Shown one piece after another: positions 1-8,200 of a DNA stretch of 64,000 nt (within the stretch, counting starts at the first letter, position 1; every line of letters starts with the position of its first letter). Under the pieces are notes generated by a model that made no database searches, was not told the DNA's origin, and worked only from the letters and a program-made list of their open reading frames with translations. Location: assembly GCA_013041925.1 (NCBI GenBank), contig JABDRB010000014.1, forward strand, positions 33,546-97,545, in the 5' to 3' direction. The stretch is from Akkermansiaceae bacterium. GTDB taxonomy: Bacteria; Verrucomicrobiota; Verrucomicrobiia; Verrucomicrobiales; Akkermansiaceae. Both the position numbers and the translations under genes were made by a program.

Positions 1-228
1 TTGGTTGCCGACGCTCATGAGTCCCGCCCCGTGGATACGGCTTTCGCATCCTTCGAGGGGTCGTTCAACACAGTGCCTCAATGAGGCAACGTCACTACGC
101 GATTGCGTATCGACGGCAAATCCGGAAGCAGCGGATTCGCTTCCGATGCCAAGGCTCCATGCTTGAAAAAACGTGGTGCTGGCAGCCATGGAGACAGCCA
201 GAATAGTGTGTTTATAGGGTAATCCCAT
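1..228 (-). CDS. Secreted protein of unknown function, N-terminal part (runs off left edge)
   Basis: An open frame of 76 codons begins with ATG at 228 and continues past base 1. The first 26 or so residues form a classic export signal: a short basic start (MGLPYKH), a hydrophobic stretch (TILAVSMAAS) and a small-residue region ending near FQAWS. The mature part seen so far is Ser/Gly rich with two cysteines, and I recognise no domain. A sigma-70-like promoter (398-403 / 375-380) reads towards it. It lies downstream of purH in the same direction but 320 bp away, so it is probably transcribed separately. Function unknown because most of the protein is outside the window. Confidence 0.5.
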   Translation of the reverse strand, partial: MGLPYKHTILAVSMAASTTFFQAWSLGIGSESAASGFAVDTQSRSDVASLRHCVERPLEGCESRIHGAGLMSVGNQ

Positions 229-374
229 CAGATATCATGAGTATGTCAGATTCTCGTCAGGGGGTAGAGGAGGCATCGTTGTGTGTTTCTTTTGTCTATA
301 TGGTTAAATAATCGTGAGAGGATGATTTTAAACTTCTCTCGGAGTTCACCCTTCATAAATCATTAACGATGATA

Positions 375-403
375 TGTTTACACCGATGATAAGCCGCTGT
401 CAA
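375..403 (-). promoter_or_regulatory. Candidate sigma-70 promoter for the left-edge secreted protein
   Basis: Read on the minus strand, TTGACA (403-398) is followed by a 17-bp spacer and TAAACA (380-375). This is a perfect -35 with a 4/6 match to the -10. Predicted transcription start is near 368, giving a leader of about 140 nt before the ATG at 228. The rest of the 229-549 gap holds no open frame of note. Confidence 0.35.
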
Positions 404-549
404 GTCGGCGTTTGCAAACCGTGAAAAAAATGATTTCCTCCTGTTTACAGGGATTTATGCTGAAAAAGGCTGAGTCCATCTAGGGTGGATGACTTGACCT
501 GCGTGATCATTGGGCTTTTCAGACCCAGATTGGGCATCACATTCCGTGA

Positions 550-2094
550 TCAATGCCTGAAGTGGCGGTAGCCGGTGAAGATCATGGCGATGCCTGCTTC
601 ATCAGCGGCGGCAATGACTTCCTCATCACGGATCGAGCCTCCGGGCTGAATACAAGCGGTGGCTCCAGCGTCGATGGCGGCTTGCAGACCATCGGCAAAG
701 GGCAGCATGGCATCGGACGCCATGATGCTGCCTTTTAATGAGAGGCCAGCCTCATTGGCTTTCCAGACAGCGATACGGGAAGAGTCGACACGACTCATCT
801 GACCCGCACCAATTCCAAGGGTTCGGTCCATTCCAGAGTAGACAATGGCATTAGATTTGACGTGTTTGACAACGCGCCATCCGAAACGCATGGCGCGCAT
901 TTCGTCTTCTGTAGGTGGACGTTTGGTGACAACTTTTCCTTCGAGATTATCAAGTCCTAGTGTGGTGTGGTCGCGGCCCATCACCATCAAACCACCAGGT
1001 GCGGATCGGATCACGGGGTCTTTTCTTACCGCTTCCCATGCCTCGGGGTTGAGTTTGATCAGGCGCAGGTTTTTCTTTTTCTGCAAAATGGCGCGTGCTT
1101 CAGGTTCAAAATCAGGTGCGATGATCACATCGGTAAAGATCGAGGAAATGATGCGGGCCAGCGCCTCGGTCACGGAACGATTGATGACGATCACGCCGCC
1201 AAAGGGTGCCTGAGTATCGGTTTCATAGGCCAATTGCCAGGCTTTGCGGAGATCCTCATCGTCCTGCCCAAGGCCACATGGGTTCGTGTGCTTGAGGATA
1301 CCTACGGTCGGGCGCACGAAGTCGGTGATCAGATCAGAGGCGGCTTCGATATCGAGGATATTCGTGTAGCTCAATTCCTTGCCTTGAAGCTGGGTGAAAA
1401 CGTCACTGAAATTTCCGTAGAGTGTGGTTGGTTGATGTGGGTTATCACCGTAGCGCAGTTCACGGTCGAGTGGTAAACTGAGCGTAAACTGAGAGCGTGT
1501 CCCCTCACCGGCTTGGGAAAGGTAATTGGTGATCGCGGTATCGTATGTCGATGTCCGAAGGAACACCCTGACCGCGAGCGCTTCGCGAAATTTAAAGGAG
1601 GTATCGCCACCGTGCTCGTCCATCTCTGCGAGCACACGGTCGTAATCCGTGGGATCAGTGACAACGGTGACGCTCTTGTAGTTTTTGGCAGCACTCCGAA
1701 GCATGGACGGACCTCCGATATCGATATTTTCGATGGCTTCCTCAAGGGTGACGCCGTCCTTGACGATGGTTTCCTCGAAGGGGTAAAGATTCACAACAAC
1801 AAGATCGATGGGCGGGATCTCGTTGTCCTTGGCTTGTTTCAGGTGGAGATCGTCATCACGCTTGTGGAGAAGACCGCCGTGAACCTTAGGGTGAAGGGTT
1901 TTGACACGCCCTTCGAAAAGCTCGGGCGCACCGGTAAACTCAGAAACATCGATCACGGGAAGACCCGCATCGCGGAGAGCCTTGGATGTTCCGCCGGTGG
2001 AGAGTAGTTCGACATCGTGCTTAACGAGACCTTTAGCAAAGTCGATTAGACCTGATTTGTCAGAAACGGAGAGGAGCGCGCGTTGGATAGCCAT
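550..2094 (-). CDS. purH: Bifunctional AICAR transformylase / IMP cyclohydrolase
   Basis: Catalyses the last two steps of de novo IMP synthesis: formylation of AICAR with 10-formyl-THF, then ring closure. The 514-residue length fits the family (510-530). The N-terminal MGS-like cyclohydrolase domain (about 1-150) begins MAIQRALLSVSDKSG and contains the STGGTSK and TLHPKVHGG blocks. The transformylase domain contains KHTNPCG and QAPFGG, and the C-terminus is the typical FTGYRHFRH. An upstream in-frame start at 2208 exists, but its extra 38 residues match nothing and would overlap the preceding permease gene, so ATG 2094 is chosen. It follows the metal-transport operon by 44 bp and may be read through from it, with no obvious functional link. 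Confidence 0.97.
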   Translation of the reverse strand: MAIQRALLSVSDKSGLIDFAKGLVKHDVELLSTGGTSKALRDAGLPVIDVSEFTGAPELFEGRVKTLHPKVHGGLLHKRDDDLHLKQAKDNEIPPIDLVVVNLYPFEETIVKDGVTLEEAIENIDIGGPSMLRSAAKNYKSVTVVTDPTDYDRVLAEMDEHGGDTSFKFREALAVRVFLRTSTYDTAITNYLSQAGEGTRSQFTLSLPLDRELRYGDNPHQPTTLYGNFSDVFTQLQGKELSYTNILDIEAASDLITDFVRPTVGILKHTNPCGLGQDDEDLRKAWQLAYETDTQAPFGGVIVINRSVTEALARIISSIFTDVIIAPDFEPEARAILQKKKNLRLIKLNPEAWEAVRKDPVIRSAPGGLMVMGRDHTTLGLDNLEGKVVTKRPPTEDEMRAMRFGWRVVKHVKSNAIVYSGMDRTLGIGAGQMSRVDSSRIAVWKANEAGLSLKGSIMASDAMLPFADGLQAAIDAGATACIQPGGSIRDEEVIAAADEAGIAMIFTGYRHFRH

Positions 2095-2138
2095 AGTAGA
2101 TAACCCGTAGATGGGCAGCCCCCAACTACCTCCAGCTG

Positions 2139-3101
2139 CTACTCGGGGCAAGCCGAATCTGTTCCAATCTTGTCTGTAGGCGCTTCGATTCGGCGATGCG
2201 CCAGCCACTTCCTAGCCACCACCCCGTAACGAGGGGAGAACAGCCAAGCTATCACGAAGACCCCCCCGGCCGAGGCGGCGATCATACCGGAAGTCGAGGT
2301 GCTTTTGAACCCGAGCAGAGGTGGCACCGTGATTGCAGAGACGTGGCCGAGCCCGGCAGAGAGCACGCCGACCACGGCGCTGATGACGAGCATCAGCTTG
2401 AGGTTATCCGTCAGTAATTGGGCCGTGGCGGCTGGCACCACAAGCATAGCAATCACGATGATGCTACCCACCGACTCGAATGCGGCCACCGTCGTCACGG
2501 CCACCATCGCCATCAGCAGATAATGCATCAGTTGCGCATTGATCCCCAGCGAAGTCGCCAATTCTGGGTCAAAGGCACTCAGCTTAAATTCCTTGAACAA
2601 CAATCCAATGACCGTGGCATTCAGGCAAAGAACCACCGACAACACCATCGCTGCCCGTGGGATATCAAAAAGGTAATCACCGAACCCCAAGGTGGCCACC
2701 GTATCGAATGGGGTAAATTCCAATGCCCCATAAAGCACACAGCCAGCGTCAATATCCACATGGTCCGCCGCCTGAACAATCAACAGCAAACCCAAGGCAA
2801 ACAAGGTAGTGAAGGTGATCCCCATCGCGGCACCACGGTCGACCTTACCCCACTTGCTAATACACTGGGTAAAAAACGCCGTGAGTAATCCCATCAGCGC
2901 CGCCCCGATAAACATCGGCAGACTCGAACGGCTTCCTGTCAGCAAAAAACCCAAAGCCAGCCCCGGCAGCACGGCGTGGCTGATCGCATCCCCCATCATA
3001 CTCATCCGCCTCAGCACCATAAAACACCCAGGCAGGGCACAAGCGACCGCGCAAAGTGCGCCGACGACCACAATCGAGGTATCTTCCGGTATCCAATTCA
3101 T
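2139..3101 (-). CDS. Metal ABC transporter permease (MntD/TroD type)
   Basis: Integral membrane permease of the ABC-3 family (manganese/zinc/iron uptake), 320 residues with about eight hydrophobic segments. Family blocks are visible: RRMSMMGDAISHAVLPGLALG near residues 32-52 and the GSIIVIAMLVVPAATAQLLT block near 212-231. It starts 4 bp inside the preceding permease gene (ATGA overlap), so the two are translationally coupled and presumably form the heterodimeric membrane channel. Metal specificity cannot be read from the permease; the cognate binding protein (5482-6495) is of the Mn/Zn TroA kind. Confidence 0.93.
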   Translation of the reverse strand: MNWIPEDTSIVVVGALCAVACALPGCFMVLRRMSMMGDAISHAVLPGLALGFLLTGSRSSLPMFIGAALMGLLTAFFTQCISKWGKVDRGAAMGITFTTLFALGLLLIVQAADHVDIDAGCVLYGALEFTPFDTVATLGFGDYLFDIPRAAMVLSVVLCLNATVIGLLFKEFKLSAFDPELATSLGINAQLMHYLLMAMVAVTTVAAFESVGSIIVIAMLVVPAATAQLLTDNLKLMLVISAVVGVLSAGLGHVSAITVPPLLGFKSTSTSGMIAASAGGVFVIAWLFSPRYGVVARKWLAHRRIEAPTDKIGTDSACPE

Positions 3102-4624
3102 GATGTTACTTCTTCTACGACCGTATGCGGGCTTGGCGGGATGACCTGGGTATCGACACTCTCCTCGAGAATGCTCTCCAACTCCCTCACCATTTCAGGA
3201 CTAAGAATGTGCTCCACGGAGTCAGCGTCCCTGTCCACATGGCTCGGGGCAATATCCGCGTGCGTGATTAGAAAAATCTCCCAAAGTCGGTGGTTTCGGG
3301 TAATCCGGGCCGCCTCGCCAAAGCCGGATTCCGTGAGGCTCACCGAGCTTCCATCGAAGAGCTGAATATGATCCTCCCTCTTGCCCCGGCGCAGTAGGGC
3401 ATGAAGGTTCGACTGACTCCACGAGCGATGCTTCAACAACGATTCAAAGTCGATAGGGTTGTTCGATAGCGCCGTGTGCCCCCTGCTCTGTTGATGCGCC
3501 TCGATGATCTCAAAAACAGCTCGTAACAAGTGCTGCCTCCCCACTTTTATCGTCAGCTGCCGGTGAGAAAAAGCCCTTTTGACAATCCCCCTTGAGGTTC
3601 CAAATAACATACTGAACAGAAACAAGGACGCTGCCATGAGCACAATCACCGCCCCCGCCGGCATATTCGGAAGCAAGGCGCTGAGCGACGCCCCCAGCCA
3701 ACCGCTCAAGGCACCAAACACGGAAGAAAGCTTGAGCATCGTCTTGAGATCATCAGTCCAGAATCTGGCCGTCGCAGCAGGCGTGATCAGATAAGCAATG
3801 ATGAGAATTAGCCCGACCGCTTGCATACCCACCACCGTGACCGCAGCCACCAATGCCATCATTACCATATCGAGCAAATTAATGGGAACCCCCAAGACTT
3901 TGCCAAAGTGCTGATCAAAACACAACAAGGTGAACTCCTTCAACAGAAACAGACACGCGATCGCAATCACCAAGGCCACACCGGTGAGCAGTAAAAAGTC
4001 CTGCATCACCATCGAGGCCGCTTGTCCGTAAATAAACTTCTCCAGCCCTGCTGAACTCGCGCCCGGCACCGTCTGGATCATCGCCAGCAACGCAATACCG
4101 ACGCCAAAAAACACACTGAGCACAATCCCCATGGCCGCATCATCTTTCACTCTCGAGGTCTTGCTAATCAACATGACCATCCCGACACCCATCACTCCGG
4201 TGATCGATGCCCCCAGCAACAAACCTACAAGATTCTTGCCGCCCCCCCCCACCATCACCATCAGGATGAAAACTAGGGCGATTCCCGGCAAACAGGCGTG
4301 CGAGAGCGCATCTCCCATCAATGATCGCTTCCTTAATAAAAGAAAACTACCCACCAGCCCAGCCGCGACCCCCAAGATCATGGTGCTCAATACCACCAAG
4401 CGGGTATTGTAGTTTTTCAACAACAAAACCTCCCTAACATCGATCCACGAGGGCGCCTCAATGGATCTGACCGCCCCGCTTTTCAGCTGGCTGCCCATTA
4501 ATTCAATTCTTTCCCCTCCCTGATCCGCGGGACCATCATGGTCGTCCACCAGAGAAGCACTAGCCAACGACTGAACCCCAAAGAGAACCAGCAGGATGAC
4601 AACAACTCTGGATAGCATATTCAT
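3098..4624 (-). CDS. Metal ABC transporter permease fused to a DtxR/MntR-type domain
   Basis: 508 residues, much longer than the usual 280-300. Residues 1-24 look like a cleavable signal or first membrane segment, followed by about 45 non-membrane residues. Residues about 75-345 are an ABC-3 permease (RKRSLMGDALSHACLPGIALVF). The C-terminus (about 360-490) resembles the winged helix and metal-binding/dimerisation domain of DtxR/MntR: SVSLTESGFGEAARITRNHRLWE then DADSVEHILSPEMVRELE, keeping the His, Glu and Glu-His positions used for metal in DtxR. A metal-sensing domain tethered to the membrane could gate transport or sense metal; this is inference. It has 4-bp overlaps with both the ATPase gene upstream and the second permease downstream. 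Confidence 0.9.
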   Translation of the reverse strand: MNMLSRVVVILLVLFGVQSLASASLVDDHDGPADQGGERIELMGSQLKSGAVRSIEAPSWIDVREVLLLKNYNTRLVVLSTMILGVAAGLVGSFLLLRKRSLMGDALSHACLPGIALVFILMVMVGGGGKNLVGLLLGASITGVMGVGMVMLISKTSRVKDDAAMGIVLSVFFGVGIALLAMIQTVPGASSAGLEKFIYGQAASMVMQDFLLLTGVALVIAIACLFLLKEFTLLCFDQHFGKVLGVPINLLDMVMMALVAAVTVVGMQAVGLILIIAYLITPAATARFWTDDLKTMLKLSSVFGALSGWLGASLSALLPNMPAGAVIVLMAASLFLFSMLFGTSRGIVKRAFSHRQLTIKVGRQHLLRAVFEIIEAHQQSRGHTALSNNPIDFESLLKHRSWSQSNLHALLRRGKREDHIQLFDGSSVSLTESGFGEAARITRNHRLWEIFLITHADIAPSHVDRDADSVEHILSPEMVRELESILEESVDTQVIPPSPHTVVEEVTS

Positions 4625-5427
4625 TTGTGTGATTTACCTCGGCTAACCGCCTCGGCAGCCTCATCAAGTAGCGACAACTTACCTCCGTATGTCTTCATTA
4701 GATTTTCCTTAGTGAAGACATCCTCCGTCGGCCCAGCTTTGACCACACGCATGTTTAGAAGCACGACCCAGTCAAAATACTCGGCCACTGTCGCAAGATC
4801 GTGATGCACGACCATGCAAGTTTTCCCCTGATCCTTCAGCTCGTGGAGCAGAGTGACAATGGCACGCTCGGTGGCCGCATCCACAGCGGCAAACGGCTCA
4901 TCCATCATGTAGAATTTTGCATCCTGAGCCAAGGCCCGCGCTAGGAAGACCCGCTGTTGTTGGCCACCGGATAGCTGGCTTATCTGTCGGTTCGCAAGAT
5001 GGCCGATCCCAACGTGATCGAGCACCTCCTTCGCCTTCTGAAGATGCTTCTTTTTAACCGATCGGAACCAGCCGATTTTCTGATACATCCCCATGGCCAC
5101 CACATCCTGGGCGCTGACGGGGAAATCCCAGTCGACGCTTTCGCGCTGCGGCACGTAACCCACGAGTGAGCGTTGTTTTTTATAGGGTTCCCCGTAGATC
5201 TTGATCTCTCCAGACGCTCGGGGGATCAAATCCATACAGGCCTTGATCAGCGTGCTTTTCCCCGCACCATTAGGCCCTACAATCCCAACCAGTTTCCCTT
5301 CGGGAATATCCAAGTCGATATCCCAGAGTACGGGCTTACGATGATAAGCCACCGTCAGGTCGTGAATGGCCAACGGGTGGGAGGCACTGTGGGAAGGGTC
5401 TAATGAGTTGTCCGAAGATATTTTCAT
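4621..5427 (-). CDS. Metal ABC transporter ATP-binding protein
   Basis: Cytoplasmic ATPase of 268 residues that powers the Mn/Zn-type importer. Visible motifs are Walker A GPNGAGKST (about 53-61), Q-loop VPQRESVDW, signature LSGGQQQR, Walker B FYMMDEP and the switch HHD (MVVHHDLATV). The block GYVPQRESVDWDFPVSAQDVV is characteristic of MntB/TroB/ZnuC-type ATPases. It lies 54 bp after the binding-protein gene and overlaps the permease-DtxR gene by 4 bp, so it is part of one operon. Confidence 0.95.
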   Translation of the reverse strand: MKISSDNSLDPSHSASHPLAIHDLTVAYHRKPVLWDIDLDIPEGKLVGIVGPNGAGKSTLIKACMDLIPRASGEIKIYGEPYKKQRSLVGYVPQRESVDWDFPVSAQDVVAMGMYQKIGWFRSVKKKHLQKAKEVLDHVGIGHLANRQISQLSGGQQQRVFLARALAQDAKFYMMDEPFAAVDAATERAIVTLLHELKDQGKTCMVVHHDLATVAEYFDWVVLLNMRVVKAGPTEDVFTKENLMKTYGGKLSLLDEAAEAVSRGKSHK

Positions 5428-5481
5428 ATGAAAAGTGTGTGTTGCGACGCCATAACAGCGGGAACCTTGCCGCAGCCAGCC

Positions 5482-6495
5482 TTAGTGTTTGTGACTCAGT
5501 TTTCCGTTCAACCCCTTTTCGGGAGCCTCACCACCGAGCGATCTCGCGATCACCGTCACGTTGTGATCAATCATACCAATGTAAGTGCCCTCATAGGTTC
5601 CCGTGGCACCCATGGCATCGGAAAAGAGCTCGCCGCCAATGCGCACGTCATGCCCTCTAGCCTTCGCTCCCTCCACGAGGGCCATCACATTTTTCTGTGA
5701 CACAGAAGATTCCACAAAGACGGCAGGGATACCATTCTCGGCAAGATAGGCCACTAGGGTTTCAATACGCTTCACCCCAGCCTCAGACTCGGTGCTGATA
5801 CCCTGAATCCCCCTCACCTTTAAACCATATGCCCGACCAAGGTAATTGAATGCATCGTGCGCCGTCACCAGCACACGTTGCTTCTCAGGAATGGAGTCGA
5901 TTACCTTTTTGGCATAGGCATCTAACTTAACCAGCTCGGCCTTGTAATTCTCCGCGTTAGTTTGGTAAAATTCCTCGTTCACCTTGTCGTAATCCCCCAG
6001 TGCTTTGGCCACGACATCGGTCGCTTTGATCCATCCCTGCACATCCATCCAGACGTGGGGATCATAGTGCTCCTGCTCATCAGTCATCACGTAGTCTCCC
6101 TTATCAAGAATGACTTCGGTTACAGCATGCACAGGCTTCCCCTTACGGGACACACGAATCAGCACGTCGCCCATCTTACCCTCAAGCATCAGCCCGTTGT
6201 AGAATACGATATCGGCATCACTCAGTGAAACCACATCAGCTCGAGTCGGTTTGTAGACGTGGGGGTCCACGCCCTCGCCGATAATCCCCTCTACCTTCGC
6301 CTTATCACCGGCAACATTCTGGACAATGTCAGCAATCATTCCCACCGTGGCAGTGGCCTGATAAGGGTAATTGCTGGGTCCGTCAACGGAGCCCTTTTCA
6401 GCTCCGGACTTCTTTTGACACGAGGTGCTCAGCACACTCAGGAATGCTAGCGAAAGCGCCAGCGTCATCATTAGGTATTTCTGTGTTTTTTTCAT
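5482..6495 (-). CDS. Metal-binding lipoprotein of Mn/Zn ABC importer (TroA/MntA family)
   Basis: 337-residue periplasmic solute-binding lipoprotein. A lipobox LSTSC puts the lipidated Cys at residue 26. The cluster A-1 fold is shown by GEGVDPHVYKPTRADV (His78), HYDPHVWMDV (His146), a Glu in AVFVESSVSQ and an Asp in YIGMIDHN, the His-His-Glu-Asp set used by Mn/Zn receptors. There is no long His-rich loop of the ZnuA kind, which slightly favours manganese or iron, but the metal is not proven. It sits 22 bp downstream of the porin gene and upstream of the ATPase. Confidence 0.93.
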   Translation of the reverse strand: MKKTQKYLMMTLALSLAFLSVLSTSCQKKSGAEKGSVDGPSNYPYQATATVGMIADIVQNVAGDKAKVEGIIGEGVDPHVYKPTRADVVSLSDADIVFYNGLMLEGKMGDVLIRVSRKGKPVHAVTEVILDKGDYVMTDEQEHYDPHVWMDVQGWIKATDVVAKALGDYDKVNEEFYQTNAENYKAELVKLDAYAKKVIDSIPEKQRVLVTAHDAFNYLGRAYGLKVRGIQGISTESEAGVKRIETLVAYLAENGIPAVFVESSVSQKNVMALVEGAKARGHDVRIGGELFSDAMGATGTYEGTYIGMIDHNVTVIARSLGGEAPEKGLNGKLSHKH

Positions 6496-6517
6496 TCGTT
6501 TGGTTTTTTATTAAAAA

Positions 6518-7771
6518 TTAGAAGCTCATAGAGAATCTGACGCCTCCGATCAGGGCATTATCCACCGCCGTATCACCGGAAGGATTCACGATATATTGGA
6601 TCTCCGGCTGGATATAAAATGTCGGGCAAAGCTGACAGCGATAGAATAGATCAATGGCAGTCTCATCTTTCGCAAATCCAGCGGCAGGATCATCGGAAAG
6701 ATCCGCATGCGTAATGTAGACTCCTGCGGAGTCGTCATCGCGACCAGCAAAGGTCCCCTGCGTCACCACTCCAGCTCCAAAATGCTGTGCAATCTCACTG
6801 AGGCTTTCGTCCGCCCAGCCGTATTGAGCAAAAACATACACGCCGCCGTCGTCGGAACCAGATGCACGCCGCGATAACCGCTGCTCCACCGTCAGAAAGT
6901 ATCCATGTGTGCCATCGTCCATGCTGCCATCAAAGCCCGTGAATTCACCATTATGATGCCAGCCTCCTAACGACAGTCGACCTTCGAGCCAATCCCCACA
7001 GTTGTCCCAGGCCAGTTCACCTTGGAAAATCTGAAAGTAATCATCCGACACACCGTCACTAAAAAATGTCGATGGCCCACGCCTACCCAGCCGAACCTCA
7101 TCCACTGCAGTCGCCCCGTCAAAGAGACCATAACCCAGGGTGAAGGTGTAATTTTCACGATCCACCAGCGTCGCAAATACGTTCACACTCATGCTGGGAT
7201 CCGGATAGCTTGGGAAAGCAAAAATCGTGGGGGAAAAACCCGCAGATGAATTGGCAAAATTCCCCGCTGCATCCACATAGTTATACTCGGAGTTGGCATC
7301 CACTTTGCCGAGCTTGATGCGCAGACGACCATCCATCAGCTCCTGCTGGTACCAAAGTTCGTAAATGGCATCCATCGCGCGATCCGTTTCAATATTCGTA
7401 TAGGCTTGGATGTCACCCGCATCCGCTGATCCACCACGCTCACGTGTCACGTGTAAGAACTGAGCAAATATCGTCCCCCCATTGAGACCCATCAACTTCT
7501 CAAGATCAAATTCGACATCAAAGGTGAACAGATGCCGGTCCGATCCGTCACGGCGGAGCCCACCGTCAAAAACTCGACTGCGCTCATAAATAAATTCTCC
7601 CTCAAAACTGATACCCTGATCTTCCCATTCACCACGCCGGTCTGACATCCAGCCTGCTTCCTCGGCCCCAGAGGCCACAATCGCTTCGGAAGCCGCCAAC
7701 GGGCACGCCCCAAAAATTAACGCCGCCATAGCGATACCCATCACTCCCGCATCTGTCATTTGCTTCATCAT
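6518..7771 (-). CDS. OprB-type carbohydrate-selective porin heading the metal operon
   Basis: 417 residues with a signal peptide (about 1-28, hydrophobic AAL..GACPLAASEA). The body is rich in alternating aromatic/polar strands: FEGEFIYERSRVFDGG, GTIFAQFLHVTRERGG, RIKLGKVDANSEYNYVDAAGNFANSSAGFSP. These are hallmarks of the OprB family. The C-terminus ends in the outer-membrane phenylalanine (GGVRFSMSF). OprB porins classically pass sugars; as the first gene of a metal-uptake operon, 22 bp ahead of the TroA-like gene, it may supply outer-membrane passage for metal or a metal chelate. That role is inferred from context only. Confidence 0.88.
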   Translation of the reverse strand: MMKQMTDAGVMGIAMAALIFGACPLAASEAIVASGAEEAGWMSDRRGEWEDQGISFEGEFIYERSRVFDGGLRRDGSDRHLFTFDVEFDLEKLMGLNGGTIFAQFLHVTRERGGSADAGDIQAYTNIETDRAMDAIYELWYQQELMDGRLRIKLGKVDANSEYNYVDAAGNFANSSAGFSPTIFAFPSYPDPSMSVNVFATLVDRENYTFTLGYGLFDGATAVDEVRLGRRGPSTFFSDGVSDDYFQIFQGELAWDNCGDWLEGRLSLGGWHHNGEFTGFDGSMDDGTHGYFLTVEQRLSRRASGSDDGGVYVFAQYGWADESLSEIAQHFGAGVVTQGTFAGRDDDSAGVYITHADLSDDPAAGFAKDETAIDLFYRCQLCPTFYIQPEIQYIVNPSGDTAVDNALIGGVRFSMSF

Positions 7772-7817
7772 TTTCTATTTTATTGATCAAATACCACACC
7801 TGCCGTGGACGCGCGCA

Positions 7818-7846
7818 CCCATACGCCTCACTTCTACGACGGTCAA
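7818..7846 (-). promoter_or_regulatory. Candidate promoter of the metal-uptake operon
   Basis: On the minus strand TTGACC (7846-7841) is followed by a 17-bp spacer and TATGGG (7823-7818). The -35 is good and the -10 poor. The palindrome at 7848-7873 lies immediately upstream of the -35, where a metalloregulator could interfere with polymerase. Confidence 0.3.
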
Positions 7847-7847
7847 G

Positions 7848-7873
7848 TTAAAATTAGCCTAAACTAATTTTAA
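7848..7873. promoter_or_regulatory. Candidate DtxR/MntR-type operator (perfect 10+6+10 palindrome)
   Basis: TTAAAATTAG (7848-7857) and its exact reverse complement CTAATTTTAA (7864-7873) flank CCTAAA. The core TTAGCCTAA resembles the centre of the DtxR/IdeR consensus. The site ends 77 bp before the porin start codon and touches a candidate minus-strand promoter. It fits metal control of the operon, but no free-standing DtxR repressor is encoded in this window. Confidence 0.6.
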
Positions 7874-8200
7874 TTTCTTTGGCTTATTTTATTGGTCGTG
7901 ATGTATTCTATGATTTCTGAGGCTTACGCCCGCGCACCCGATGCATGACAGCCAAAGCCTTTGGAGTTTTTCTACTGAGCACGTTACTACTCGCTGAGCT
8001 TTACTCTAGGCGCATCAGGCAGGTAAGAGCACATGGTAGGCGGCTATGGGCTACCAATGGTCTCAAACGTGATGGATACTGTATGGACATCATCAATCAA
8101 GAAGATAACATGGAAGTCCTCATCGGTGGACGTCCCTATGAATTTCATGTTCACCGATCATGGCAAAGAGCCATAACCCACCAAATCATCCACAAAACCC

